64,000 bases of DNA from Deinococcus hopiensis KR-140. Lineage in GTDB: Bacteria; Deinococcota; Deinococci; Deinococcales; Deinococcaceae. The stretch covers positions 62,001 to 126,000 of the forward strand of contig CALPYF020000006.1 of the NCBI GenBank assembly GCA_943327755.2, given 5' to 3'. The position numbers and the translations under genes were made by a program. This document shows positions 39,298 through 50,300 of the stretch, in pieces (the stretch's first letter is position 1; each line of letters begins with the position of its first letter). The notes beneath the pieces are model-generated. The model saw only the letters and a program-made list of their open reading frames with translations. It was not told the origin of the DNA and did not search any database.

Positions 39298-39522
39298 GGT
39301 GCTCCTGGGGGGATGAAGAACGCCCCAACGGGAGTCGTTGGGACGCGGGGAGAGCGTGTGATCTGCTGCGTGAAGGGTTCAGCAGTGGAGACACTGCAAC
39401 CCGGTGAGCTCGCGCGGCCCAACGCTTCCGGTGGGCCGCGCGTTCGTTGGGTGGGCATGGGCAACTCCAACGAGAAACGCTCCAGTTTTTGCAACTGGAG
39501 CGTCCCCGACAGCGGAATTTGA
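39298..39522. other. Gap upstream of the lysis genes
   Basis: 225 bases with no supported protein gene. Contains a hairpin CGCCCCAAC/GTTGGGACG near 39322 and the hairpin at 39477-39503. A 69-codon plus-strand frame exists but has no other support. A promoter for the lysis genes may lie here; none is obvious. Confidence 0.4.
39477..39503 (-). terminator. Hairpin after the small membrane gene
   Basis: ACGCTCCAGTT pairs perfectly with AACTGGAGCGT (11 pairs, five-base loop). On the minus strand it follows the stop at 39523; the tail TTCTCG is only weakly T-rich. Confidence 0.55.
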
Positions 39523-39768
39523 CTAGCGAACGAACAGGTCGTATCTGTGCCGCTGACTGGATTGAATGCAGATCACAGTGGCGTGCAGAGCGACGACAAG
39601 TAGAGGACCGCTGATGAGGTTGAACAGGGAGCTGGCGTAGATCAGTAGGAGCAAGAGTGCCAGGAAGCCACTCATCAGGAGATGTGAGAGGCGCTTGCGC
39701 AGACTGATGACGCAGCAATGCCAAATGTAGCTCGTTTGTGACATTTTCGGCAGGAGTTTAGCAAGCAT
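39523..39768 (-). CDS. Small membrane protein, possible moron
   Basis: 81 residues with a basic N-terminus and two membrane helices (MSGFLALLLLLIYASSLFNLI and LLVVALHATVICIQ). Base composition is clearly lower in GC than the flanking genes. It stands alone between the tailspike terminator and its own hairpin. ATG 39744 is an alternative start (TAAACT ten bases before it). Could be a membrane-located exclusion protein; may also be spurious. Confidence 0.4.
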   Translation of the reverse strand: MLAKLLPKMSQTSYIWHCCVISLRKRLSHLLMSGFLALLLLLIYASSLFNLISGPLLVVALHATVICIQSSQRHRYDLFVR

Positions 39769-39800
39769 TCATTTTCGCTCACAATACCCCCGCAGGGGAA

Positions 39801-39828
39801 CCGCCCCAGGGCCGGGAGGCTGGGGCGG
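39801..39828 (-). terminator. Hairpin terminator after the tailspike gene
   Basis: CCGCCCCAG pairs with CTGGGGCGG (nine pairs, 10-base loop), then TTCCCC on the minus strand. Follows the stop at 39850. Confidence 0.6.
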
Positions 39829-39849
39829 ATCAGGGTAGGGACGAAAGAC

Positions 39850-41970
39850 TCAGCTGCTCGTGCCGTACCGGACGCGCATGACCACCTGCACGCCCAGGAG
39901 GTGCTCAGCGCCGCTCCCCTGCCAGCTCAGCGCAAACTGATCAGCAGGGCCGAACTGGACGCCGGTGCGCGTCACGCCGTTACCGTTGTCGATGGCACCG
40001 GCCGAGAGCGCAACGACCTGCTCACCCAGGGTGGCGGGAGCGACCCGCAAGACACTGCGGCTGTACCCCGATTGCGGCGTGACCTTATAACTCAGCGTCA
40101 TGCGGTAGATGCCACTCTCCCGGCTGGTGATCAGCGCCGATTGGACGACCAGGGTAACTGGATCGCCGTCTGCGAGCGTCAACGTCGGCAGGGCGCTGAG
40201 GTCCGGGAGGATGCCATCCAGGCGCAGGTTCCCAGATTCGATGTAGGGCTTGAGCGCCGTGGTGTTCGGGGGTTGGTTGACCACACCCGTGCTGCCCGTC
40301 GCGTTGCACCAGTACACGTCTCCACTAGCAAGCGGTGCCGCAAAGTCCGCGCCAATCGCGCCCGAGACAAACTGGGCATTGATGCGCCCGATAAGGCGTC
40401 TGGGGCGCAGGTTGACATTTGTGGCAATGGGTTTTCCAACGCTCCCCAAGCCAGCCGGGAGGTTGAAGTTGATCGCGCCGTTACCACTGGCATTCGGTCC
40501 AGCCTCACACCGGCACAGGACCGTGATGTCATCCCAGGGCTTATGCTCTACGGCGTTGTATTCCGCCGCTGGAATCCAGAACAGCAGGGCGGCGCCCGCG
40601 TTGGCGATGGCACGCCCAGACGCAGCCATATAGATGCCACGGTGTGCGCCCCCCAGGTCGTAACTCTCAAAATCCCACCCGCAGCCGTACAAGCTCCCAG
40701 CGTAGAGCGCCCCGCGCAGGCCACTGCTCTCCGGAGTCGCCGGCGTGACCCCGGCGAGATCCAGGCCGTTGCCGCTCAGGTCGTAGTCACCCGTGAACTG
40801 GATGACGGCCAGCGAGTCGCTGCTGCCCCCATGCCTGCGGTTCCCAGTGGCTTTTGCACCGTCCCAGGCAATGTTGATGAAGCAGGCGTCGTAGGGGTCG
40901 CGCTCAGCCCCAGACAACTCCGAGCTGCGCGTGTAGTCGGAGTAGAGGAAGACCCCGTCGGTCCCCGCGTTGTCATACGAGCCCTGGAACGTGATGTCGC
41001 TGGCCCGTCCATACACCGCGATGCAGGCCCGCCCACCATCCTCCATCCCGCTGGCGCCGATACCAGTCATCAGGCTACGCCGCCCATCAACTCGTAGGTT
41101 GGGGCCAAACCGGACGTTGCGAACCCGGGCAGATTCAAACTTCGCCCTGGTGTACGGGCCCGGCCCGACGTAGCGGCCATTCAGCGTGAACGGGCTGCAC
41201 AGATCGGTCCCCCCGCCGGTCACGTCGGCCAGGATCAGGGCGTCATCCGCATACGTACCACTGCCAACCAGCGTGCGCTTCAGCACGTAGGTCAGGTTCT
41301 CTCCCAGCACTGGCAGATTGAGCAGGGGTGCGAGATCCAGGCAGCGCTGCCATGCGGCGTCGTCCACGGTGGTCCCGTCCGCCGCTGCGCCTGCCCAGCG
41401 GGGCCGGAGGGCCGAGACGCCCTCGCGCTCCGCGATGCGCCCCCCGCTGAGCACGTAGGTCGTCACGAGGTTCGGCGTTTCCCCCGGCCCAGCGGCGCGC
41501 ACGAGCAGGCTCGTGTACTCATCCCAGATGCGCGTGGCAGTCGCAGGCATCACGAGTGCCCCGCTGGCGAGCTGCGCGCGGGTGACCGTCAGGGTCGCCC
41601 GCGTGTCCTGCACATCCGCGTCGCTGGCCAGCACAGCCGTCCGGGCAGTCACGGCGTTCCCGTTCCACGTGACGATCTCCATGCCCACGCGGTAATCCCC
41701 GGCGGCCCGGCCAGCCAGGGCGGCATCGTTGGCCACGCTGCCCACCACCCCGGCGCGCTGCACGGCGAGACTCGCCGCTGACTGGGCCGCCTGTACCGCC
41801 GGGGCAGTGATGGCCTGCACTTGCGTCGGGAGCGCCAGGCGGGCGGCCTCGGTGGCCGCGCGCGACTGCTGCAGCGCCGTCTTTTCGGCCCTCAGATCAG
41901 CGTTGAGCGCATTGAATTCCTGGATGTTCTGATCATCCGTCGTGATGACGCGTTTCACATTCATGGTCAT
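39850..41970 (-). CDS. Tailspike/tail fibre protein
   Basis: 706 residues, last structural gene of the tail cluster. The N-terminus (about 10-90) is a helical, Ala/Gln-rich coiled coil (NALNADLRAEKTALQQSRAATEAARLAL) that would trimerise and attach to the tail; the middle (about 190-500) has repeated short Gly/Asn-turn strands (DITFQGSYDNAGTDGVFLYSD, YDLSGNGLDLAG) typical of a right-handed beta-helix; the C-terminus is beta-rich. Probably the receptor-binding protein, possibly with polysaccharide depolymerase activity. ATG overlaps the upstream stop (ATGA). Confidence 0.72.
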   Translation of the reverse strand: MTMNVKRVITTDDQNIQEFNALNADLRAEKTALQQSRAATEAARLALPTQVQAITAPAVQAAQSAASLAVQRAGVVGSVANDAALAGRAAGDYRVGMEIVTWNGNAVTARTAVLASDADVQDTRATLTVTRAQLASGALVMPATATRIWDEYTSLLVRAAGPGETPNLVTTYVLSGGRIAEREGVSALRPRWAGAAADGTTVDDAAWQRCLDLAPLLNLPVLGENLTYVLKRTLVGSGTYADDALILADVTGGGTDLCSPFTLNGRYVGPGPYTRAKFESARVRNVRFGPNLRVDGRRSLMTGIGASGMEDGGRACIAVYGRASDITFQGSYDNAGTDGVFLYSDYTRSSELSGAERDPYDACFINIAWDGAKATGNRRHGGSSDSLAVIQFTGDYDLSGNGLDLAGVTPATPESSGLRGALYAGSLYGCGWDFESYDLGGAHRGIYMAASGRAIANAGAALLFWIPAAEYNAVEHKPWDDITVLCRCEAGPNASGNGAINFNLPAGLGSVGKPIATNVNLRPRRLIGRINAQFVSGAIGADFAAPLASGDVYWCNATGSTGVVNQPPNTTALKPYIESGNLRLDGILPDLSALPTLTLADGDPVTLVVQSALITSRESGIYRMTLSYKVTPQSGYSRSVLRVAPATLGEQVVALSAGAIDNGNGVTRTGVQFGPADQFALSWQGSGAEHLLGVQVVMRVRYGTSS

Positions 41971-42620
41971 GGTTCAGGTACCTCAATGCCGACCGTCGTG
42001 AAGGTGTAGGTCTGGCCACTACTACTGGTGAGTTCCAGGGTTGCCGGATTTGAAAAAGCTGCGTCCCCCAGCGGTGAAACGTCGTAATACCCAGTGCCGC
42101 CATCTTCTACCTGCAGCAGTCCCAACGGGTACAAGCCTGGGCTGGATTCCACCGGGTGATCCGTGGGGAACAGGTCATCTGGGGACAACCGCCAGCGGGC
42201 GTCGAACAGCAGCCACGTCACGCTCAGCGTGCGCGTCAGTCCTTCCCCAGCAGCCTCGGTAGCACTCATCACGCCGATGGGGTAGACGCTCCGAGCGCCC
42301 TCCGTGTATGCCGTGCAACTGAGCAATACTCGTCGCCACCGTTGCGCAAGGCGCGCCACAGTCAGCGCCGTGCTCGCCTCGAAACGCAGGGTGACCGTCA
42401 TCTGGATGGGCTTCGGTTTGCCGCTGCCGCTGGGCCATGTGCGGCCCCGTGCTGTTTGGCGGGGAGTGACGTTATACGCCGTCTCAGTGGGCGCGCGGAT
42501 CACCTCCACTCCTTCAATCCAGGGTACGTACACGCGCCCATCGACCGTAAATGTGGGGGGGAGATCCGGCGCAATATCCAGCGGCAACTGGGGTGGAAGC
42601 CGAGCAGTCAACATGGTCAT
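41967..42620 (-). CDS. Phage distal tail protein
   Basis: 217 residues: a beta-rich protein that includes IQMTVTLRFEASTALTVARLAQRW and LLFDARWRLSPDD, resembling the distal tail (Dit-like) group that joins the tube to the tip. Assignment rests mainly on position between the large tip protein and the tailspike. AAGGAGG precedes two in-frame ATGs (42620 at three bases, 42614 at nine), so the start is ambiguous by two residues. Confidence 0.6.
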   Translation of the reverse strand: MTMLTARLPPQLPLDIAPDLPPTFTVDGRVYVPWIEGVEVIRAPTETAYNVTPRQTARGRTWPSGSGKPKPIQMTVTLRFEASTALTVARLAQRWRRVLLSCTAYTEGARSVYPIGVMSATEAAGEGLTRTLSVTWLLFDARWRLSPDDLFPTDHPVESSPGLYPLGLLQVEDGGTGYYDVSPLGDAAFSNPATLELTSSSGQTYTFTTVGIEVPEP

Positions 42621-42628
42621 GATCCTCC

Positions 42629-44368
42629 TTAGGTGCTGGCCTGCACGGCGTCGGTCGTGGCGTTCTGATCCCGGGCGCTGATGGCCGAGGTGAAGCTCAG
42701 CGCTTCCGCCTCGTCCCGCTGCCCGCAGCGGATTTCGGTGTACAGCTCGCCGTCGTCATCGGTGTCGTAGACCAGGAGTTCGATGGGTAACTCCCGGGTT
42801 TCAACGACGCTGCCAAGCGGATCCCGCAAGGTCAGCTGAGCGGTGGCTGCCGGGCTGTAGTTCCACCCAGGCAGCCGGGCCGTGACGGGGTTCAGGGTCG
42901 GAACGCGGGCCAGAGGCGTGGCACTCGCGGCTAAGAGTGCCGGATTGGCCCGCACGAGCGTCCCAGCACTCAGCACCACAGGCTGCTGTGGATCAGCTGG
43001 GGTGATCTGGATGTACACCGTCTTCCCTGAGGACCAGATGCCGCCCTGCGTCCACGCGCTGGCCAACCGGGCGCGGGTGATGTCGCCCAGGAGCGCTACC
43101 CCCGTGGGCGTGTTCGGACCGTTCACGGTCGCCGAGGCGGTGTGGCTTCCTCCATTGGGTGGCACCAGACCGTCCCGGGCCTCGACCGTCAGCTGCGAGA
43201 TTGACCCACCTGTGACCTTGGCCTCCCAGCCGTCAGGCAGCGGGGCCGTGTCCGGGAATGTCAGCTGCACGGTGTAGCTGCTGACCGTGACGTCCGGGGG
43301 CGGGCCAATCGTGACGGCGCTCAGCGCGTCGCCATCCCACAGAGCATTCCAGTTACCAGTCACGGCTGGAGTGGTGTTCGGTGGGTTCTGGGCACCCTGC
43401 CGGATAAAACCCGTGGCGAAGGCCTGCGCAGTGCTGGCTGGCAGGCGTTCGAACAGGCTCATATCCACAGGCAACGGCAATCCCCGCCACGCCTCTCCGA
43501 ACGTCCGGGGCGCCACGCTGATCGGGTAGGTCAGTGGAGACTTCACATCCTGGTACCGGTGGTTTCCCGTTCCGTCCGCCGCGTTCTCTAACCCCTGGGC
43601 GGCCAGGGTCTGCGCGAATACCACCCGGACATCCGTGACGAGCGTGCTGCTGTCCGTATCCATCCCGTCGATCTCGACACCTGTGACGATCTCGTCAATC
43701 ACCAGCGTGCCTGTGGGATAACCGAACACAGGCCGCAGGTCCGCGTTCACGCCCCAGTCGGGATTCACGTCCTTCGCCTGGGTGCTGCCGTCCGGGTTCA
43801 GGTACGTGCGGGTCTGCCGGCTGCGGCCCTTGAGCCGCTCGTCGATCAGCTTTGCGGCGGGCCAGAAGTTGCCCTGGATCGCCGCGCTGGTGACGTTGAG
43901 GTCCGGGATGGTCCCAACCGTCGGCGCTTGCAGAGTGCTGCCCAGTTGGCCGGACGCGATCACGTCGGTGAACAACTGCCGCACCTGCGCGCCCAGGTCC
44001 GCCTCTGCCAGTAGGGTCCGAGCCTCGACCTCAGTCAGCCGTCGGTATCGGAATCCCTGCAACTTGTAGCGGCCCACCTCGCTGCGGGCACTCCCCGTGA
44101 TCACGGCCGTGCCTCCGTACTTGTTCAGCCACGGTCCGGTGCTGCTGGTCCGGTACTGCACTTGCACAGTGTCGCGTGGCCCAATCCCCAACGTGGTGGG
44201 GTCACCTTCGAAGGTGGCCTCCCGACAATCCCCAAGGGGCCCGACTTCCATGCGGCGCGGTCCCCCTGCCAGATAGAGCGGCGTGCCCCGGGTCAATGGA
44301 GGGTCAAGTTCCAGGACATGCCGTTCAATGCCGTCCGGGGACAGCACGCGGATTCGGTACTCTTCCAT
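42629..44368 (-). CDS. Phage tail tip/baseplate protein
   Basis: 579 residues, directly downstream of the tape measure gene, where siphophages encode the tail hub. The first 110 residues (VLELDPPLTRGTPLYLAGGPRRMEVGPLGDC ... VQVQYR) look like a hub or Dit beta-barrel; the C-terminal half is Thr/Pro-rich and strand-rich, compatible with Ig-like or fibronectin-like modules. No enzyme motif. AGGAGGTG four bases before ATG. Confidence 0.6.
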   Translation of the reverse strand: MEEYRIRVLSPDGIERHVLELDPPLTRGTPLYLAGGPRRMEVGPLGDCREATFEGDPTTLGIGPRDTVQVQYRTSSTGPWLNKYGGTAVITGSARSEVGRYKLQGFRYRRLTEVEARTLLAEADLGAQVRQLFTDVIASGQLGSTLQAPTVGTIPDLNVTSAAIQGNFWPAAKLIDERLKGRSRQTRTYLNPDGSTQAKDVNPDWGVNADLRPVFGYPTGTLVIDEIVTGVEIDGMDTDSSTLVTDVRVVFAQTLAAQGLENAADGTGNHRYQDVKSPLTYPISVAPRTFGEAWRGLPLPVDMSLFERLPASTAQAFATGFIRQGAQNPPNTTPAVTGNWNALWDGDALSAVTIGPPPDVTVSSYTVQLTFPDTAPLPDGWEAKVTGGSISQLTVEARDGLVPPNGGSHTASATVNGPNTPTGVALLGDITRARLASAWTQGGIWSSGKTVYIQITPADPQQPVVLSAGTLVRANPALLAASATPLARVPTLNPVTARLPGWNYSPAATAQLTLRDPLGSVVETRELPIELLVYDTDDDGELYTEIRCGQRDEAEALSFTSAISARDQNATTDAVQAST

Positions 44369-44381
44369 GCTTCACCTCCTC

Positions 44382-47300
44382 TCAGACCAGTGCACCGGTC
44401 GTACTCGTGTAACTGCTGTTGCCTTGCTGCACGGTGACCTTCACGCCGTCCTTGAACGTCGCGAGGATCAATTCGGCAGCAGCCTTGCTCGTGGCGGCCG
44501 CATCCTTCTGCATGTCGGCCGCTTCCTTGATGCCACGCACCCCCTCTAGCAGCGGCGTCGCCAGCGCGAACTGGACGGGTTCTGGCATAGTGCTCAGCCC
44601 CGTGGTGTCCACGCCGCCGGTGTTCCCTGGCGTCGTGATGCCCAGGTCGTTCCGGAGGCGGTCCAGACTGGGCTGCGCCGCCTGGCCAGCAGTGGTGAGG
44701 AACTGCTCAGCCGCCACGATCCCCGATTCGAAGGCAGCGATGGCGGCCGCGTCATCCTCAGTCCCTGGGGTCTTCGCGGCGTCGGTGAGGGCCTTGATAC
44801 CCGGTGCCAGGATCTCCTTCAAAGCTTCATTGAAGATCGCCTCGATCAGCCCGTCGACGACCCCGTCGTACGCGCTCTGCCGGAAGGTGTTGCTGAAGTT
44901 CGTCCAGTCGCCAGTGCTCATGGCCTGCTTCATCCCGTTCTTGATGCCACCCATCACCCCGCCCTCGATGGCGGATGCGATCTTCAGGCCGAACTCGTCC
45001 ACGACCTGCTTCACCTCGGGGCCACCTCCGAACGTGTCGGCGAGCCAGCCCCGGCTGCGGACGGTGGTCTTGGCGAAGTCGTTGCCGTCGATCAGGGTGA
45101 AGCGCTTGTTGAAATCGTCCTGCATCTGCTTGGCCTGGGCATAGGCCTTGCGGTAGCCGTTGATGGCCTCAGCGATGCCCGAAATGACTTTGGTGATGGC
45201 GCCGACCCACGCCCCGATGTCCGCCGGGTTCGCGATGATCCGCATGACGTCCCCGGCCAGGGCGGCCACCTTCCCGGCGAGGTTGCCCAGGCCGTTCAGG
45301 TTCGCGGCCAGATCGTCGTTCCCGACGCCCTCAGCCAGCGCACTGAATGCGCCGGCCAAGTCCTGCACGTACCCGGCGTACTCCTGCACCTTGCCGAGAC
45401 CCTTGAGCAGCCCCGCAATCTCCGGGGTCATGGCCCGCAGGCTGCCCGCCAGTTCCCGGAACTGACCGGCGAGCTTCAGGTTCCCCATCCGCTCGGCCTG
45501 ATCGGCCAGGTCGTTCAGCTGTACGGCCGCGTCCCGCAGGCCAGACGAGTACTCGTCTGCGGTCATGCGCCCGGCGTCGAAGTCGTCGGTCAGCGTCTGG
45601 ATGTCGGTCTGCCACTGCCCGAAGTCGAAGGCCTTCCCGATCTCCGGGGTCTTCGGGTTGCGCAGCTCCTCGATCAGCGCCAGCAGATTCTGAAGATCCG
45701 CCTCGGTCAGCTGGCTGGCCGCCCGGGCCTGTTGCAGGGAATTGGTCAGCGCGTCGTACTGGGTAGGGTCACTCAGGCCGTCCGCGCCCATGGAGAAGAT
45801 CTGATTGCTGAAGTCGGAGAAGCGGTTGGTGGGCAGCGGGTTCGCCAGGGCGCCCTTCGCGGCGCGCTCCCAGCCGTCCACCACGCCATCCTCAGTGATC
45901 TGAGCCAGGGCATCCAGGTACCCCTGCGCCCCCTTCACGCTCTCCTCGAGGCCCGTGCGGATGCTGTCCGGCAGACGCTGCCCGATCTCGCTGGCCAGCA
46001 GGTCCACGACTTCACCCATCAGGGCCTGCACCTGCGCAGGGTCGGTCGTTTCGTTCAGCAGCGTGCCGAGGTCACGGGCTTTCGCCACCTCTTCCAGGTT
46101 GGGAGCGTCACCAGAGTTCACGAACCCGTTGGTGCCCGGCACGTAGCCCGCCGCGTACGGATCCACGTACTTAGGCAGGTCGGCCCGCAGATCCTTGAGG
46201 AGCCCCTGCAGCTTGGCTCGCATGGCCGGGTCGGTGACTTCCTCGAGGCGGTTCACCACCTGACCGATCTGTTCGTCGATCGTGCCCGACAGCCCGGCCA
46301 CGAAGGTGTTGAACTCGTCCATCAGGGCGGTGTTGCCGGTCAGGTCGTTGATCGCATCGGTCAGCAGGTTAATGGCGTCAGCGGCATCCTCGCCCCGCTG
46401 GGCCGCGTCCATCACCCCGTCCAACGCCGTTTCGAGCGTGGCCAGTGCCCCGTCCGAGTCACCAGCGGCAGCCAGCTCATCGGCAACCTTCCTGGCCCCC
46501 TCGGCCAGGGCGGTGTTGGCCTGGGCCTGCGTCTCGAAGATGACGCGCTGCGCGGCCTCCTCGTCCAGGCGCCGCCGCTCCCACTCGCCGTACAGCGCCT
46601 TCAGCAGTTCCTGGTCTCGGGCGGCGCGGGCCTCGCTGTAGATGGCGAGCAGTCCTTCTTCGTCCTGTCCGGGCAGGCTCTCGATCGTGGCCCGCAGCCG
46701 CTCGGCATACGACTCAGCCTTGCCGACGTTCTCCTCGCTGAAGGCTCGCTGCTGGAGCTCGGTCAGCTGCCGGGTGGCCTCGTCCTGAATGCCGACGATC
46801 GTCTCGGCCAGATCAGTGTCGACCTGGGCGATTCGCTGACCGTACTGCGCCCACAGCTTCTGCCGCTGAGCCAGGGTCAGCCCCATGGCATTCACAGCCG
46901 TGTTGCGCTCGCGTTCCAGGCGGGTCTTCTCCTGCTGGGCCGCCACGCGGGCCTGGGTCTCCCGGGCGGCGAGGACGTCCGCACCCAGCCGTTCCTCGAT
47001 GTCGAGGCGTGCGGCCGCGCTGTCCTCGGCACCCTTCACCTGCCGGTCGTAGGTCTTGATCACGAGTCCGGCGGTGCGGTCCGCCAGTTCGAACTGCCCG
47101 TCGGCCAGGGCGCGCTCCGCGGCGAGGCGGTTCTGCCCCGCCACCTTGCGGTCCTCTTCCCGTTTCTTGTCGTCCTTGTCCTGGGCGTCCTGGCGGCGCT
47201 TAATCTCCGCCTGGGCGGCCTGCCACTTCGCGAGGCTGACCTCGGACGTCACCCCGCCGTCAACCAGCTGCTGAAGGCGCTTGGCACTGGACGCACGCAG

Positions 47301-50300
47301 ACTGGCTTCCATGCGCTGCTGCGCCACGGCGTCCTGTTGCTGCTGCTGTTCACGCTGGAGGGGCGTGAGGTCGGCCTTGCGGTTGCGGACTTGTTCCAGC
47401 TTCTTCGCCGCGTCCCCGGCGAGGTCGAGGAGGGCTTTGTACTTCGCGGTCTCGCCCCAGCGCTTCTTTTCGGCCTCTGCCCCTGCCAGGGCCTGCTGCC
47501 GGATGGTGTCCAGGCGCGAGGTGATGTCCGCCGCCGGGCGGCCCAGGTTATCCAGGCTGGACGTGATGTCGAGCTGGCCCTTGAGCTTGTCGAAGGTCTG
47601 CCCATACTCGGAGACAGCTTTCTTCGATTTCCCGGCTTCCAGGTTGACCCACTCCATGGCCTGCGCGGCCAGATCGTTACTGTCCCGGAATTTGCCGAGC
47701 TGTGCGGTGGCCGCCCGCCAGCGATCCGCGTTCGGGGCCGCGCCGCCCGGCGCGTACTTCGCGACAGCGTCGGTCAGACGCTGCGCTTCCTTGACGTAGG
47801 CCTCGAAGGACTTCTCAGCAGCTGCCGCCTTTGAGCCGCCCGCTGGAGTGGCCCAGGGTGTGCCGGCATTCACACCCTGGTAGGTCTGCCCGAATGGATC
47901 CACCATCTGTCCGGCGGCGTTCGTGGCGTGCAGGTGCAGGTGGCTGTTCTTCGCGCCGAGCTCGGCATGCGCGGCCGTGCCAGTCTGCCCGACCGTGGCC
48001 AGCAGTTCACCCTGTTTGACCAGGAGTCGACCATTGGACTTGCTGATGGCCTCCACCAGACCGTCCGCGTACTTTTGGAGGTGAATCATGGTGAGGCGGC
48101 GGCCAGCCGAGTCGAACAGATCGACGATGTTGCCCTGCGCCTTGTCCTGGCGGACGCTGGCGTAGCCCGTGAAGGGCGCGTACACGGGCGTGCCGACTGG
48201 CGCGAAGAAGTCTTCGCCGACGTGGCGGCCCCAGCTGCCGTTCGGGCCGTACGTCTGGTTGTAGGGCGTGCCGCGCGTGCGTCCAGCCATACCGACGCCA
48301 CCGACGATCGCCATGCCGGTCACGTCGGTCGTGCGGGTCTGTCCGGGCAGCAGTGGACCTTCCCCACTGAGAGGGGTGTTGCTGCTCCCCGGCTTGCCGA
48401 GAGCCTGCGCCCCCTTCTGGACGAGATCGGTGTACATCTTCAGGTACGTGGCGTAATCGGCCATGATCGCGTCGATCTGCTTGACGTACTTCTCTGCCCC
48501 GCCCGCCATGAGGCCGAACGCCACCAACTGCTCACGCAGGTCCATGGCGGCCTGTCGCTGGTCCAACTTGCCCATCACGTCAAAGGCCGCCCGCGTCGGG
48601 ACGGAAGCGGCGGCGCTGGCCAGCGAAGTGGCTTCCTTGAGGCCCTGAATTCCACCGGCGATCAGCTTGTACGCCATGGTGGTGGCGTCATCTTTCGACC
48701 AGTCGATCTTCAGGGTGGCCTTGATCTCCTTGGCGTTCTGCAGACCCTCAAGCTCCGTGCGCATGTCACCAATCGCCTTGAGGATTGGGTTGATGCCCTT
48801 GTCGAGGAAGGTCGTGAACGAGTTCAGAAGCCCGCGGCTGAACAGGATCTGAGTGCGTTCCCAGGCCGCGTTGAAGTTGTTGACACTGTCTTCAGCGGTG
48901 CCCTTGAGCTTGGCGACCTGGCGGTCGAGTTCGCCGGTGCTGTTGCGGACTTTGCTCAGGATTCCGTCGGTGTCGCTCAGCCCGCCATTCAGGAGGCCGA
49001 TGACAGCCTGCAGGCCCCCCACGTCGCCGATCAGAGTGGCGAGGGCTTCGCTGTTGTCCCCCACGCCGCGTCCCAGTTGATCGAGGAACTTGACCAGACC
49101 CATGCTCTTGAGGCTGGTGGCACTGAATTCGATGCCCAGGCTTTTGGCGAGGTCTCGTGCTTCCTTGCTGGGCTTCTGGACGTTGGCCAGGGCGCTGCGG
49201 ATGTACTCGAGGGCCGTGCTCGCCGGGATGCCTCGCGTGGTGAGCAGCGCCATGGCACCCAGGAGCTCATCCATGGGCACGTTCAGCGCAGCAGCCTGAC
49301 CAGCCGTTGCGCCCAGGCTGCTGGCAATCTCGCCCAGTTTGACCTTACCGGCGCTGATGCTGGCCCACAGCAGGTCACTGGCTCGCCCGGCCTGGGTGGC
49401 GTCCTGGCTGTACGCGTTCAGCAGACTGGTCAGGGCGTCGGCTGCCACCTTCGTCTCTTCGCGGGTGGCCTTGGCCAGGTTGGCGCTGCGGGCCAGGAAG
49501 CTCAGGGCCGCCGAATCATCCTCAGTGCCCTTCACGCTGGCCCCGAGAATCTCCTCGTACGCCTCTTTCAGTTCACCGAAGCTCTTGTGAACGTCGGAGC
49601 CGACTTTCAGGATGCCGAGGCCCACGTCGCCCAGCTGGCTGGGGAGCTTGTCGGTCAGGAGGCTGATTTCAGCGAGGCCCTGCTCGTACTCAGCGGCCTT
49701 CTGGGCGCCGGTTACCATCGCGTAGGCGAGGGCTCCGACGGCGGCCGTCGTGACACTGAATGCGATGGCGTTGCGGGCCTCGGACAGCGCTGTTGCGCGC
49801 GCCGCTGGGTCAGCCTGCTGATGCGCTTCACGTAGGGCCTCGACGTGCCCGGCGGCCGTCTCGACTGCGCCACCCATGCCTTCCGCTGCGATCTCCACCC
49901 CAGCGGCACCCAGCTCCGCCTGCTTTGCCGCGGCAGGTAGGTCGTTGAGGGCGTCGACGGCGTCTTTCGTGTCCGCAGCGGCCTGCGCCACCCCGGACCC
50001 GCCACTGCCGGCAGAGCTGCCCACGCCGCTGAAGAGTCCCAGCCCGGATCCGCCCGTGATGCCGAACGAGCTGCCCAGGTTGATGCTCTGCGCCCCGCGC
50101 TGCACCTGCGCAGCCAGACCGCGCCCAGCCTGCAGGGCTTCGCCGTAGCGGGCCTTGAGGCCGTCAATGAAACCATCGGCGCCCCAGATGCCCACCTGAC
50201 GCAGCACACGGCTGGGGCTGCGGATGTCCAGGGCGTCCTTCATGCCCTTCTCGACCGCGTCACCTGTCGCCTCACCGGCTTTCTTGACCTCGTCCTGGCG

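Noticed and set aside
39313..39522. 69-codon plus-strand ORF upstream of the lysis genes
   Set aside because: Opposite to the operon, no promoter, runs through the hairpin at 39477-39503.
45732..49835. 700- and 635-codon plus-strand ORFs opposite the tape measure
   Set aside because: Shadows of a long coiled-coil gene with biased codons; no recognisable protein features.
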